NCBI GenBank assembly: GCA_964517605.1
Contig: CAZFCE010000027.1
Coordinates: 4,834-68,833, forward strand
Source: J095 sp964517605
GTDB taxonomy: Bacteria > Chloroflexota > Anaerolineae > 4572-78 > J111
DNA: 64,000 nucleotides
Direction of reading: 5' to 3'
Shown here in pieces: positions 18,222 through 27,069 of the stretch. The translations under genes were made by a program, and so were the position numbers. Within the stretch, counting starts at the first letter, position 1. Each line of letters begins with the position of its first letter. Under the pieces are notes generated by a model. It ran no database searches. It saw nothing but the letters and a program-made list of their open reading frames with translations, and was not told where the DNA came from.

Positions 18222-18937
18222 CGCATTCTGCCTGTCCACAGTTTAAACCGCAGGCCCAGCAAAGCGCGGCTGTACTGCGTTAAAATGGATAAAAACTGGG
18301 TTTTGCTGTGGCCGTGCAGCCGCAGCCGGTAAAATACGGGAATTTCCAGCATATTGTAGCCCCGTTTGTGGGCGACCATCAACAGGCGGATGAAGTAATC
18401 GCCGTAGCCGTAGTAAATTTGGTCCAAATCCATGGCAAAAAGTTTGGCGCGGTCAATGGAGAAAAAGCCGCTGAGGTTATCGTGAACGGGCGTGCCGAAC
18501 AGCAGCCGAATGGCGTAATTATAAAGCTGGCTGGAAAATTGCCGGAATTTGTCTTCCATGCCGCCGGCCATCACAAACCGGGAACCGATGACAATATCGT
18601 AGTATTCCAAAAACTTTATCATTTGGGGCAAAATGGCCGGGTCGTGGTTAAAGTCGGTGTCCATGAACACCAAAATATCACCGGCGGCGTGTTCGGCGCC
18701 GTAGCGAATGGCGGTGGCCAGCCCGCGCCCCTCGGTGCGAACAAACAGTTTTACGCGGGGATTAGCGGAAAAGTTTTGGCGCACGGCGGCGGCGGTGCCG
18801 TCGGGGCTGTTGTCATCCACTACCACCACTTCGTAATCCAGATTGGCGGGCAGGGCGGCAAAAATGGCCTCAATCAGCTCAACGATGTTATCTTTTTCAT
18901 TGTAGGTGGGCAGAATAATGGATGCTTTTATGGCCAT
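18218..18937 (-). CDS. Polyprenol-phosphate mannose synthase-like GT2 glycosyltransferase
   Basis: This 239-residue GT2 enzyme has the Dpm1 pattern: SIILPTYNEKDNI at the N-terminus, VVVVDDNSPDGTAA for nucleotide binding, and DILVFMDTDFNHDP with the metal-binding DxD. The GSRFVMAGGM segment and DNLSGFFSIDR follow. It lacks the C-terminal membrane helices found in some homologues, as soluble Dpm1 does. It makes polyprenyl-phosphate-mannose or -glucose from the nucleotide sugar at the cytoplasmic face. The stop codon overlaps the start of the GT-C gene (ATGA), which fits a donor/transferase pair. Confidence 0.85.
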   Translation of the reverse strand: MAIKASIILPTYNEKDNIVELIEAIFAALPANLDYEVVVVDDNSPDGTAAAVRQNFSANPRVKLFVRTEGRGLATAIRYGAEHAAGDILVFMDTDFNHDPAILPQMIKFLEYYDIVIGSRFVMAGGMEDKFRQFSSQLYNYAIRLLFGTPVHDNLSGFFSIDRAKLFAMDLDQIYYGYGDYFIRLLMVAHKRGYNMLEIPVFYRLRLHGHSKTQFLSILTQYSRALLGLRFKLWTGRMR

Positions 18938-18943
18938 AGCGCG

Positions 18944-19753
18944 TTACATCTGCTTCCACAGGTCAAAAATGGTGCCGTATTTGCCGCCCATTTTCCTGAA
19001 GCGGCGCTGGTCGGCGGGGGTGGGCACCGAGTGGTAACTGGCCCGGCTGTGGTCTTGCGGCAGGCGCGGCGGGTTGCCGGCTTCAATCAGGCTAACGGCT
19101 TTAACCAGCATCTCCGCGCCCACCACGCTGCTTTTGTAACTGAGTGAGGTGACGGTATCGGTGGGTTCCACGGCGATTTTTTCTTGTAGCAGCAGATCGC
19201 CGGTATCAAATTTGGTGTCTACCCAATGCACGGTTACGCCGGTTTCGCGGTCGCCTTCCACGAACACCCAAAAATAGGGCCACAGGCCACGATGCCGGGG
19301 CAGCAGCGCCGGGTGAATATTCAAAACGCCTTTGCCGGCCAGGTTAATCAATTTGGGTTTGATGAGCTGGTTGAGGTAAACGGACAGAATCAGGTCGGGC
19401 TGCCACGCCTCAATTTGGGCGCGGGTTTCATCGCTGTTCACGTTTTGGGAGCCGATTAATGGCACGCCGTAAATTTTGGGCATATCGCGCAGCGAATGCA
19501 CTTTGGGGTCGCGGCCAATCAGCTTAAAACCGATGGCGGTGGCCCGGCTTTGAAACAGTTCCAGCGCCTTGCGCCCCACAAAGCGCAGCCCGGCTTGCCG
19601 GAGCAGGTACAGCAGCCCGGCGGGCAGGCTTTTTTTGTAGATGAGGCAATCGGAGCGCACCACGCCCACCACCTGCCCCGGTAGTGTTTTGAGCAGGTGT
19701 TCGGTCATTAAATTAGAGTAGAGGCTTTCGTAGGTTAAAATGACTATTCGCAT
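18944..19753 (-). CDS. Formyltransferase family protein, probable sugar N-formyltransferase
   Basis: I place the start at the ATG at 19751-19753, giving MRIVILTYESLYSN; the longer reading adds seven residues and a larger overlap with the upstream gene. The N10-formyl-THF-dependent transferase core is clear. It has VLNIHPALLPRHRG with the catalytic Asn and His, and FDTGDLLLQEK with the catalytic Asp. There is no methionyl-tRNA formyltransferase C-terminal domain. The gene overlaps a DegT aminotransferase gene by 10 bp. The pair suggests an amino sugar made by transamination and then N-formylated for a surface glycan, as for Qui3NFo or Qui4NFo; the exact sugar is not deducible. Confidence 0.75.
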   Translation of the reverse strand: MRIVILTYESLYSNLMTEHLLKTLPGQVVGVVRSDCLIYKKSLPAGLLYLLRQAGLRFVGRKALELFQSRATAIGFKLIGRDPKVHSLRDMPKIYGVPLIGSQNVNSDETRAQIEAWQPDLILSVYLNQLIKPKLINLAGKGVLNIHPALLPRHRGLWPYFWVFVEGDRETGVTVHWVDTKFDTGDLLLQEKIAVEPTDTVTSLSYKSSVVGAEMLVKAVSLIEAGNPPRLPQDHSRASYHSVPTPADQRRFRKMGGKYGTIFDLWKQM

Positions 19754-20853
19754 AATTGACCAATGGTATCGCAAATATAATCAATTTGTTCCGGGGTGAG
19801 GGTGGCCCCGGACGGTAAATTGATTCCGCGCCGGCCCAGGTCTTCGGCTACCGGCAGCGATTGGCCGGTGGCGTACATGGGCAGCGTGTGCACCGGGTAA
19901 AAGAAGGGGCGGGTTTCGATGCCGGCGGCCCGCAGTTTGGCGCGTAATTCATCCCGCGTCAGGCCAAACCCGTTTTCTACCACCACCGAGTACATCCAGT
20001 ACACGTTATCGGCCCAATCGGTTTGGGGCGGCAAGGTTAGTCCCGGCACGTTGGCCAGCCGCCGGTTGTAGTGGGCGGCGTTGCGCTGCCGGATGGCCAG
20101 CAGGTCGTCTATTTTTTCCAGTTGAGCCAGCCCCAGCGCCGCCTGAATGTTGGTCATGCGGTAGTTGTAGGCCACTTCGGGGTGCCAGTAGGGGTTATCG
20201 CTGTAGCGGCCCTGGTTTTCTAAAAAGAAGGCGCGGTCGGCCCAGCTTTTGTTGTTGGTAACAATGATGCCGCCTTCGCCGGTGGTGATGATTTTGTTGC
20301 CGTAAAAGCTGAATATGGCGGCGTCGCTTAGCCCGCCCACGCGCCGGTTTTTATAGCGAGCGCCGTGCGCTTCGGCGGCGTCTTCCAGCAGCAGCAGGCC
20401 GTGGTCGTTGGCAATGGCCCGCAGCGAGTCCATGTCGGCGGGCTGGCCGTACAGGTGCACGGCCATAATGGCTTTGGTGCGCGGGGTAATGGCCGCCGCT
20501 ACCGCGTTGGGGTCAATATTCCAGGTGGCGCGCTCGGAATCAACAAACACGGGTGTAGCGCCGGTGTAGCGAATGCCGTTGGCACTGGCCACGTAGGTAA
20601 GGCTGGGCATAATCACTTCATCGCCGGGGCCAAGGTTAAGCGTAACCGCCAGCAGGTGCAGGGCGACGGTGCCGTTAAAGGTGGCCACGCCGTATTGAGC
20701 GCCGCAGTAGTTGGCAAACTGTTCTTCAAAATCGCGCACGTATTTGCCCAGCGACGATACCCAACCGCTTTTAACGCAGTCGGTGACATAGTTTAGCTCG
20801 TTGCCGGCCAATAGCGGCTCGGCCACGGGAATGGTGGTTTGCGGTTTGGCCAA
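19744..20853 (-). CDS. DegT/DnrJ/EryC1/StrS PLP-dependent sugar aminotransferase
   Basis: This 369-residue fold-type I aminotransferase has an N-terminal substrate loop (LAGNELNYVTDCVKSGWVSSLGKYV) and FNGTVALHLLAVTLNLGPGDEVIMPSLTY. The PLP-binding aspartate segment is LLLEDAAEAHGARY, and the catalytic lysine is in FSFYGNKIITTGEGG near residue 185. Enzymes of this family aminate nucleotide-linked keto-sugars with glutamate. It is upstream of, and overlaps, the formyltransferase gene. A hairpin at 20877-20900 separates it from the purB/HAD transcript. Confidence 0.9.
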   Translation of the reverse strand: MAKPQTTIPVAEPLLAGNELNYVTDCVKSGWVSSLGKYVRDFEEQFANYCGAQYGVATFNGTVALHLLAVTLNLGPGDEVIMPSLTYVASANGIRYTGATPVFVDSERATWNIDPNAVAAAITPRTKAIMAVHLYGQPADMDSLRAIANDHGLLLLEDAAEAHGARYKNRRVGGLSDAAIFSFYGNKIITTGEGGIIVTNNKSWADRAFFLENQGRYSDNPYWHPEVAYNYRMTNIQAALGLAQLEKIDDLLAIRQRNAAHYNRRLANVPGLTLPPQTDWADNVYWMYSVVVENGFGLTRDELRAKLRAAGIETRPFFYPVHTLPMYATGQSLPVAEDLGRRGINLPSGATLTPEQIDYICDTIGQLCE

Positions 20854-20876
20854 GGTGACTCCTGTTTATAAACAAA

Positions 20877-20900
20877 GGGGAGACGTTGGCGCGTCTCCCC
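20877..20900 (-). terminator. Hairpin terminator after the HAD gene
   Basis: GGGGAGACG (20877-20885) pairs with CGTCTCCCC (20892-20900) across a 6-nt loop. On the minus strand it is followed by TTTGTTTAT. It ends the purB-HAD transcript ahead of the aminotransferase gene. Confidence 0.65.
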
Positions 20901-20964
20901 GGTATTGATCAGTGAGACCCGAATCATACCCGGTTAGGGGTAAAAGTCAAAGTGAAAAAGTTGG

Positions 20965-21711
20965 TCAGGCGGGGCTGCGCCACTGTTCCAGCAGCGCCAG
21001 TAGATCGGTGTGGCGGCTGATGACGGCATCGGGTTTTACGGTTGAGTCTTTCTCGTCGTCGCGGTCGGTGCGGGTAACGCCCACGTAGTGCACGCCGCGC
21101 ATGCCCACTTGCTGCGCCCCCAGCACATCGGTGCGGAGTAAATCACCCACGTGCACGGCTTGGGCCGGTTGGGCGTGCAGGTTTTTCAGGGTGTATATAA
21201 AAACATCGGGGTGAGGTTTGCTGCGGCCCAGTTCATCGGAAAAAGTGAGGTGTTTAAAGTAGTCCAGCAGGCCATCGGCGGCCAAAATTTGGCGTAATAC
21301 CCGCCCCGGCGTGATGCCCGTATCAGAAATTACGCCCAGTTGGTAGCGCCCCGCCAGTTGAGGCAGCACCGAGGTAATTTCGGGTACCAGTTCCGGCGGT
21401 TCGGCCAGAACGCTGTTTTCCATTCTGTTTTCCAGAATTGATTGATTGGCGGGCGGCAGGGTTACGCGCAACTCGGCCAGCATAGCCGTAAGCCATTCGT
21501 GGGCGGTGAGGGTGCGGTAATCGGTGGCCCAAATGTGGTTCCAGGTATTGCGGGCCACGCCGATGGCGGCTTTAACTTGCGGCATGGAAAATTGCTGCCC
21601 GCTGTATTTTTCAATCTCGGTTTTCAGGTAGTTAAGGCGGGCGTTCTGGTCAACGGGGCGGTTTTTATAGAGGGTTTGCCAAAAATCAAAGGTGATGGCG
21701 GTTATGCTCAA
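20965..21711 (-). CDS. HAD superfamily hydrolase
   Basis: This 248-residue protein has motif I ITFDFWQTLYKN, where the second aspartate of the usual DxD is replaced by Trp (D-F-W-x-T). Motif II is LGVISDTGITP, and motifs III/IV are LGRSKPHPDVFIYTL and VHVGDLLRTDVLGAQQVG. The variant motif I is frequent in a subset of HAD phosphatases, but it lacks the general acid Asp, so activity may be weak or specialised. The TTG start overlaps the purB stop (TTGA), showing coupling to purB. The substrate is unknown. Confidence 0.82.
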   Translation of the reverse strand: MSITAITFDFWQTLYKNRPVDQNARLNYLKTEIEKYSGQQFSMPQVKAAIGVARNTWNHIWATDYRTLTAHEWLTAMLAELRVTLPPANQSILENRMENSVLAEPPELVPEITSVLPQLAGRYQLGVISDTGITPGRVLRQILAADGLLDYFKHLTFSDELGRSKPHPDVFIYTLKNLHAQPAQAVHVGDLLRTDVLGAQQVGMRGVHYVGVTRTDRDDEKDSTVKPDAVISRHTDLLALLEQWRSPA

Positions 21712-23141
21712 GGTTTGTCTCCCAGAGTGATTTTTATTTGTTCGGCCAGGTTACGGGCGCGTTCGGGCGCATCGCCAACGTAGCCGCCGGCGTTGAGCAG
21801 TTGGGCAATTTGCTCCGGGTTGAGGTAACCGGTAAGGCGGTTGTCTTTAACCAGGCGCACCGGCAGCGGATTGGGGTTGCCGGCGGCAATTTCGGCCCAG
21901 GCCGCCAGGCTATGCTCGCGGATAAGCTCGTGCATTTCCTGCCGGTCGGCTCCGTATTTTACGGCAGCCATTAACACCCGCTCGGTGGCGGCAAAGGTGC
22001 CGTATTTTTCCAGGTTGCGGGCCATAGCTTTTTCATCAACCCGCAGGTCGCGGATTAGCCGGATGGCCCGGCGCAGAATTTCATCGGTGGCCAAAAAGGC
22101 GGCGGGCAATACCTCGCGCCGGTTGGCGGAATCATCAAGGGTGCGTTCCAGCAGCGAGTGGGCGGCGTTATCCCAGGCCACGCGGGGCAGAGTGGCCACA
22201 AAGCGGGCCAGGCTGTCTATATTTTCCGCGTTGATGGGGTTGCGCTTGAACGGCATGGCGCTGGAGCCAATTTGTTTGCGGCCAAAGGGTTCGGCCAGTT
22301 CGCCCAGCGCGGGCGCTTGCAGCAGGCGCAGGTCAAAGGCAAATTTATACAGCGACCCCGCCAGCCCGGCCAGCGCGTTGATTACCAGCCAATCCTGTTT
22401 GCGCGGGTAGGTTTGGGTGGCCACCGGAAACGGCTCCAGTTCGATGGCGGCCATAATTTTGGCTTCGAGTTGGGCGGCGCTCCACGGGCTGCTCTCCGGC
22501 GTGGCGGCGGTGGTTTGCAGCAGTTCTTCGTAAGAAGCCGAGGTGCCCACCGCGCCCTTAAAGCCTTTGCCTTTGATGCCGTAGCGCACCCGGCGCAGTT
22601 CGGCCAGGTCGGTGAGCAGGTCAAAGCCGTATTGAGCCAGCCGGTAGCCCAGCGTGGTGGGTTCGGCGGGTTGCAGGTGGGTAAAGCCAATCACGGCGGT
22701 GTTGGCCCAACGCTCAATTTGTTGGGCGCATTCGCGCAGCAATTCCGTCAGGCGGGCCAAAATTAAGTCCAGGCTTTCGCGCAGGCGCAGGGCGTCGGCG
22801 TTGTCCTCAATGTCCATTGAAGTTGCGCCCCAATGGATGATGCCGCCGCCCACCGGGCATTGTTCGGCGTAGGCTTTAACTTCGGCCATTAAATCGTGAA
22901 AAATTTCGGCCTCAATTTCGTGGGCGCGGGCCACATCAATTTGGGTAACGTGGGCGCGCAGGTCATCAACCTGTTCGGGCCGCACCAGCCCCAGCGATTG
23001 CTGGGCCTGAGCCAGCGCCACCCATAGCCGCCGCCAGGTTTGGCGCTTGTGGGCTTCGCTCCAGATGTGGCGCATATCAGGGCTGCCGTAGCGCCAGGTA
23101 AAGGGCGATAAATAGGTTTGGTGCGAAAATTGTTCGGTCAT
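21708..23141 (-). CDS. purB: Adenylosuccinate lyase
   Basis: This 477-residue fumarase/aspartase-superfamily enzyme has three conserved regions: GGIIHWGATSMDIEDNADAL (about residue 100), GFTHLQPAEPTTLGYRLAQY (catalytic His, about 155), and the signature SSAMPFKRNPINAENI near 297. It cleaves SAICAR to AICAR in purine synthesis and adenylosuccinate to AMP. The HWGATS and SAMPFKRNP variants favour PurB over fumarase or argininosuccinate lyase. The downstream HAD gene overlaps it by four bases. Confidence 0.92.
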   Translation of the reverse strand: MTEQFSHQTYLSPFTWRYGSPDMRHIWSEAHKRQTWRRLWVALAQAQQSLGLVRPEQVDDLRAHVTQIDVARAHEIEAEIFHDLMAEVKAYAEQCPVGGGIIHWGATSMDIEDNADALRLRESLDLILARLTELLRECAQQIERWANTAVIGFTHLQPAEPTTLGYRLAQYGFDLLTDLAELRRVRYGIKGKGFKGAVGTSASYEELLQTTAATPESSPWSAAQLEAKIMAAIELEPFPVATQTYPRKQDWLVINALAGLAGSLYKFAFDLRLLQAPALGELAEPFGRKQIGSSAMPFKRNPINAENIDSLARFVATLPRVAWDNAAHSLLERTLDDSANRREVLPAAFLATDEILRRAIRLIRDLRVDEKAMARNLEKYGTFAATERVLMAAVKYGADRQEMHELIREHSLAAWAEIAAGNPNPLPVRLVKDNRLTGYLNPEQIAQLLNAGGYVGDAPERARNLAEQIKITLGDKP

Positions 23142-23249
23142 AGTAGCAGCAGTATAACACGGGCCGGAAACGGCGGCAAAGTGATTGCCAAAGCTTGGCC
23201 TTATTTTCTTATGGAGACGGACTCAACCGGCGGCACGGCAACGAGGAAT

Positions 23250-23284
23250 GAAAATTCGTAATTCGTAGCTCGTAATTTGTTATT
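23250..23284. repeat. Degenerate heptamer repeat, five units
   Basis: On the minus strand the units read AATAACA, AATTACG, AGCTACG, AATTACG, AATTTTC. It lies between the purB start (23141) and the end of the YkgJ-like gene. The rest of that 154-bp gap shows no other feature. Confidence 0.65.
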
Positions 23285-23295
23285 TTCAGGGTGGG

Positions 23296-23685
23296 TTATC
23301 TTTCCTGGTAGGCGCAAAAACCGGGCCGAGGCCCCACGGCGGGGTGGTTTCGGCAGATTTTGGGGCGTTTCTCGTAGATGGTGCAACGGCGAGTGGCGGA
23401 ATCCAGGTAAATGCAATCGTCGTTGGCCCGCCGGGCCAGGGTAAAGATTTCATTTTTGAAATTAAAGTGGTCAATAATGCCGGCTTGTTGCAGGCGTTTT
23501 GCAATTTTTTTGGGCGGCTCCTGCGCTTCAAAGGCATCTACCACGCCCATTTTTACCAGATCATCGAGTTTGGTTTCTACGGGCAGGCGGCAACATTTGG
23601 CCTGGCAGTTGTGGCATAAGTTGCGGCGGTATTTAATCCAGGTGGCCGGCTGGGTGATGTCGGTGTAGTTGATGGTTGGTCTCAT
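23296..23685 (-). CDS. YkgJ family cysteine-cluster protein
   Basis: This 129-residue protein has cysteines in the YkgJ/UPF0153 arrangement. CHNCQAKCC lies at about residues 24-32, then DDCIYLDSATRRCTIYEKRPKICRNHP, then a final Cys near the C-terminus (GFCAYQ). The cluster is thought to bind iron or zinc; the family's role is unknown. No export signal is present. It is transcribed toward purB and is divergent from rmlC. Confidence 0.78.
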   Translation of the reverse strand: MRPTINYTDITQPATWIKYRRNLCHNCQAKCCRLPVETKLDDLVKMGVVDAFEAQEPPKKIAKRLQQAGIIDHFNFKNEIFTLARRANDDCIYLDSATRRCTIYEKRPKICRNHPAVGPRPGFCAYQER

Positions 23686-23786
23686 TTAATCAAACTCCGG
23701 GCGAGTGAGCGCCCGTATTTTGGGCTTACTAAAAATTTGATTTATATCACCAATGCCTTAATTACGCCAAAATGGGCTGGTAGCGC

Positions 23787-23815
23787 TTGGTAATAGTTTG
23801 AGAAGCTGTTACAAT
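23787..23815 (+). promoter_or_regulatory. Candidate rmlC promoter
   Basis: TTGGTA (23787-23792) and TACAAT (23810-23815) are spaced by 17 bp and lie 32 bp before the rmlC start. An ACAGGAGG ribosome-binding site follows at about 23832-23839. Confidence 0.6.
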
Positions 23816-23847
23816 GGCTCCCGGTAAAAATTACAGGAGGCCAGAGG

Positions 23848-24387
23848 ATGCCAAAAATTGAAAATTTACCCCAAATTGAAGGCGTGCAGTTAGTTACATT
23901 TGATGCGTTTGGCGATAATCGCGGGCGCTTTATGGAAACGTTCCGGCGGGAGTGGTTTCCGCAGCGAAGTTGGGATATTGTGCAGTGCAACCGTTCGGAA
24001 TCGCAGGCCGGCGTGTTGCGGGGCTTGCACTATCACTTTAATCAGGTGGATTACTGGACGGTGATGGCCGGCACTATTCGGGTGGGGCTGGCCGATTTGC
24101 GGGCCGGTTCGCCCACGCGCGGGGCGGCCTGCACGTTTGAGTTGAGCAGCGGCGGGTTGCAGGGCCTGTTCATTCCGATTGGGGTGGCGCACGGCTTTGT
24201 CAGCCTCACCGAGGTGACGCTGTTTTATATTGTGGATAATTATTACACCGGCGGCGATGAGTTTGGCGTGGCCTGGAACGACCCGGCGCTGGGGCTTGAT
24301 TGGGGCGTGCCCAACCCCATGATTTCCAAACGGGACGCCACCAATCCGCTGGTTAAAGATATTCCCCTCGACCGAATCCCGGTGTAG
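23848..24387 (+). CDS. rmlC: dTDP-4-dehydrorhamnose 3,5-epimerase-like protein
   Basis: This 179-residue cupin of the RmlC family has FGDNRGRFMETFR near residue 25, NRSESQAGVLRGLHYHF with the catalytic His near 62, and IPIGVAHGFVSLTE. The C-terminus is NDPALGLDWG. RmlC epimerises dTDP-4-keto-6-deoxyglucose toward dTDP-L-rhamnose. The segment after the catalytic His is less typical: DYWTVMAGTIRVGLADLR lacks the usual Lys. It could therefore be a related epimerase acting on another 4-keto sugar, in keeping with the aminotransferase and formyltransferase genes nearby. It converges with the phosphoesterase gene, 3 bp apart. Confidence 0.82.
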   Translation: MPKIENLPQIEGVQLVTFDAFGDNRGRFMETFRREWFPQRSWDIVQCNRSESQAGVLRGLHYHFNQVDYWTVMAGTIRVGLADLRAGSPTRGAACTFELSSGGLQGLFIPIGVAHGFVSLTEVTLFYIVDNYYTGGDEFGVAWNDPALGLDWGVPNPMISKRDATNPLVKDIPLDRIPV

Positions 24388-24390
24388 CGG

Positions 24391-25422
24391 TTATTTGAAA
24401 ACGCTGCTAAACCGGCGGGTCAGGTTGTCTATATCGGCGGGGTGAGCGGCATCAAACACCAGGTACAGCCCGCTCTCGCGGGGGCGGGCGTGAGTGCCGC
24501 TGGCCAGCCGCAAATGCTGCCCGGCCACAATTTTGTACCCTTTGTTCACCGCCATGTGGCCGGCCACCAACACTTGCTGCGGCACATAATCCTGCGACAT
24601 GGCTTGCAGCAGGGCATCCAGAAAAATGCGGTAATCCGCCGCGCCGTATTCGGCCTCGTTGCGGGTAAAAAGGGCCGGCCACAGCACCCGGTAAAAATCG
24701 GGGTGATTGCCGGCCAAAAAGCCGCGCAGCAGGTCATTGTAGCGCGGGTCGGCGGGGTCGGCTACAGCCAGCAGGTAATTGGCCAGGGTGGGGTACGGAA
24801 TGTTATTGTGGCGCTGAGAAAATCCCCGGCGCAACGCCTCCAGGTCTTCGCCGGCCATAATCTGGCCGGCCCAGGCTAAAATGGCCTGATGATCCCAGGT
24901 AAACAATTTATGGGGAGTGGCGGGCAGGCTGTGCACCGAGGCCGCGCCGGCGTGCGTAAGGCTGATTCCGGCGCGGGTGCGGATGTAAAACGGCAGCGAG
25001 TTGAACAGGGCCAGCACTTCGGCGCGTTGCCCGCTTTGGGTGAGGCGTTTTTCAAAGGCCGGAGTAAAAATTCGTTCGCCGCGCGCCAGGCTGATGCCGT
25101 AAATGTGCGGCATTTCGTGGTTGCCGCACAGGTAAATGATGGCCGGCCCAAAAGAACGGCGCATCTCCAGCACATCGAGCACAATTTCTAGCGATTGATC
25201 GTGGTCGGGGTCATCGGAGTGAACCAGATCGCCGGTAAATACAAGGGCATCGGCCATGCCGTTGTTAAATAAAAACAAAAAGCGATCCCGATAGCGGCAA
25301 TAGGCGTCCCAATCGCCGTGCAAATCGGTAACAACCATTATGCGCCCCGCCTCTATCGTCCAGAGGCGGGGGTAGGTTTCGATCAAAGTAAAAGGTTGGG
25401 CGGAATCGTCGCAATCAATCAA
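24391..25422 (-). CDS. Calcineurin-like metallophosphoesterase
   Basis: This 343-residue protein carries the complete metallophosphoesterase motifs in order: VVTDLHGDWD (D-x-H), LVFTGDLVHSDD (GDxxD), IIYLCGNHEMPH (GNHE), LTHAG and VAGHMAVNKGY (GH). The spacing resembles serine/threonine phosphatase-type or diadenosine tetraphosphatase-like enzymes; the substrate is unknown. The start is a TTG overlapping the end of the ABC ATPase gene by 8 bp, so it may be co-expressed with the amino-acid importer. Confidence 0.82.
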   Translation of the reverse strand: MIDCDDSAQPFTLIETYPRLWTIEAGRIMVVTDLHGDWDAYCRYRDRFLFLFNNGMADALVFTGDLVHSDDPDHDQSLEIVLDVLEMRRSFGPAIIYLCGNHEMPHIYGISLARGERIFTPAFEKRLTQSGQRAEVLALFNSLPFYIRTRAGISLTHAGAASVHSLPATPHKLFTWDHQAILAWAGQIMAGEDLEALRRGFSQRHNNIPYPTLANYLLAVADPADPRYNDLLRGFLAGNHPDFYRVLWPALFTRNEAEYGAADYRIFLDALLQAMSQDYVPQQVLVAGHMAVNKGYKIVAGQHLRLASGTHARPRESGLYLVFDAAHPADIDNLTRRFSSVFK

Positions 25423-26170
25423 GGATTTTGCTAAGGAAGAGTTTAGTTCGCTCGTGCGATGGGTTGGTAAATAAAATGTCGGGGGTAGTGTCTTCTACTA
25501 CCCGGCCTTCGTCCATAAAAATAATCCGGTCGGCGGCGTTGCGGGCAAAGCCCATTTCGTGCGTTACCACCACCATCGTCATCCCTTCTTTGGCCAGGTC
25601 TAACATTACGTCCAGCACTTCTTTAATCATTTCCGGGTCGAGTGCGCTGGTGGGTTCGTCGAACAACATAATTTTGGGGTTCATGGCCAGAGCGCGGGCA
25701 ATAGCCACGCGCTGTTGCTGCCCGCCGGAAAGCTGTCCGGGGTAGGAATCAGCTTTTTCGGGGATGCCCACGCGGGTGAGTTGTTGTTTGGCAATTTCAA
25801 TGGCTTCGGCTTTGTTGCGCTTGCGCACCACGCGCTGGGCAATGGTAATGTTTTCCAGCGCGGTGAGGTGGGGAAACAGGTTAAACTGCTGAAACACCAT
25901 GCCCACTTCGCGCCGCACGGCGTTGATGTCTTTGGTTTTTTTGCTCAGGTGCATGCCATCCACCCAAATATCGCCCGAAGTGGGCTGCTCAAGGTGGTTA
26001 ATGCAGCGCAGCAAGGTTGATTTGCCGGAACCGCTGGGGCCGATGATGACCACCACCTGGCCGGTTTCTATTTGCAGGCTAACATCGTTAACTGCATGCA
26101 CTTGCCCAAAATGTTTGTCTACGTTTTTGATTACAATCATCGCACTAGAGTCAGATGTTGGATCAGTCAT
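25415..26170 (-). CDS. glnQ: Polar amino-acid ABC transporter, ATP-binding protein
   Basis: This 251-residue ATPase of the GlnQ/HisP group has Walker A GPSGSGKST, the signature LSGGQQQRVAIARALA, Walker B IMLFDEPTSALDPE and the H-loop VVVTHEMGFA. It overlaps the permease gene by 8 bp and energises that permease. The binding protein encoded just upstream (27142-29262) supplies the ligand. Confidence 0.94.
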   Translation of the reverse strand: MTDPTSDSSAMIVIKNVDKHFGQVHAVNDVSLQIETGQVVVIIGPSGSGKSTLLRCINHLEQPTSGDIWVDGMHLSKKTKDINAVRREVGMVFQQFNLFPHLTALENITIAQRVVRKRNKAEAIEIAKQQLTRVGIPEKADSYPGQLSGGQQQRVAIARALAMNPKIMLFDEPTSALDPEMIKEVLDVMLDLAKEGMTMVVVTHEMGFARNAADRIIFMDEGRVVEDTTPDILFTNPSHERTKLFLSKILD

Positions 26171-27032
26171 TGGTTTTTAACCTCATTTCCATCCCTTTTA
26201 CGCCCAGCGACAGCAAAACAGTCATGGCCAGGTACATAAAGGCCACCATGTTGTAGGTTTTCAGGTATTCAAACGAGCTGGCCGAGTACAACCGCCCCAA
26301 TTGGGTAATATCCTGCACGCCCAGCGCCGATACCAGCGATGATTCTTTGAGCATGGCAATAAAATCGTTGCCCAGCGGTGGCAGTACGCGCCGGATGGCC
26401 TGCGGCAGAATGATGTAGCGCATGGCCTGAAAATAGTTCATCCCCAGCGAGCGGGCCGCTTCCATTTGCCCCCGGCCAATCGATTCAATGCCGGCCCGGA
26501 AAATCTCGGATGAGAACGCGCCGTAGCTCAACGACAGGGCAAAAATCGCTCTGATTTCAAACCCCACTTCCATGCCGGCCCGGCGATCACCCACCAGCAT
26601 CAGCACGTTTTTATCGGCCAGCCAACCCATGCTGGCCAGCCATGCGCCCAGGCCGTTGAGCATGGTAATCAGCCCCGGCACAAACACAAACGCCACGTAT
26701 AAAATAGTGACCAAAATGGGCAAGCCGCGCATAATTTGCACGTAAATGGCGGCAATATTGTAAACAACCGGGTTTGATGACACCTGCGCCAGCCCGGTGA
26801 GTAGCCCCAGAGCCGTAGAAACTGCGTAGGCAATGAGCGTTACCCGAATGGTAATAATAATGCCGGTGCTCAAGAATTTAAAGATATCCTGGTAGCTTTT
26901 ATCGGTGGCAAAGTTAAAAATTAACAAAACACTGGCAAAAACAATGATGAGCAACCACCAGGGCAAGCCGGCCAGTGAATCGGTCATACGGGCTTGTGAC
27001 GATGGCGCATGGGCTACTTTTGTATTGTTCAT
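26163..27032 (-). CDS. Polar amino-acid ABC transporter, permease
   Basis: The start is placed at the ATG at 27030-27032, behind GGGAAGGG, which removes 27 residues from the longest reading. The remaining 289 residues have an N-terminal helix and about five membrane segments of the HisM/GlnP type. The EAA loop that contacts the ATPase reads GQMEAARSLGMNYFQAMRYIILPQAIRRVLP. A single permease gene implies a homodimeric channel. It is separated from the upstream binding-protein gene by a strong hairpin. Confidence 0.9.
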   Translation of the reverse strand: MNNTKVAHAPSSQARMTDSLAGLPWWLLIIVFASVLLIFNFATDKSYQDIFKFLSTGIIITIRVTLIAYAVSTALGLLTGLAQVSSNPVVYNIAAIYVQIMRGLPILVTILYVAFVFVPGLITMLNGLGAWLASMGWLADKNVLMLVGDRRAGMEVGFEIRAIFALSLSYGAFSSEIFRAGIESIGRGQMEAARSLGMNYFQAMRYIILPQAIRRVLPPLGNDFIAMLKESSLVSALGVQDITQLGRLYSASSFEYLKTYNMVAFMYLAMTVLLSLGVKGMEMRLKTND

Positions 27033-27069
27033 ATCCCTTCCCGATCCGAATAGTGATGTGATTAGATAA

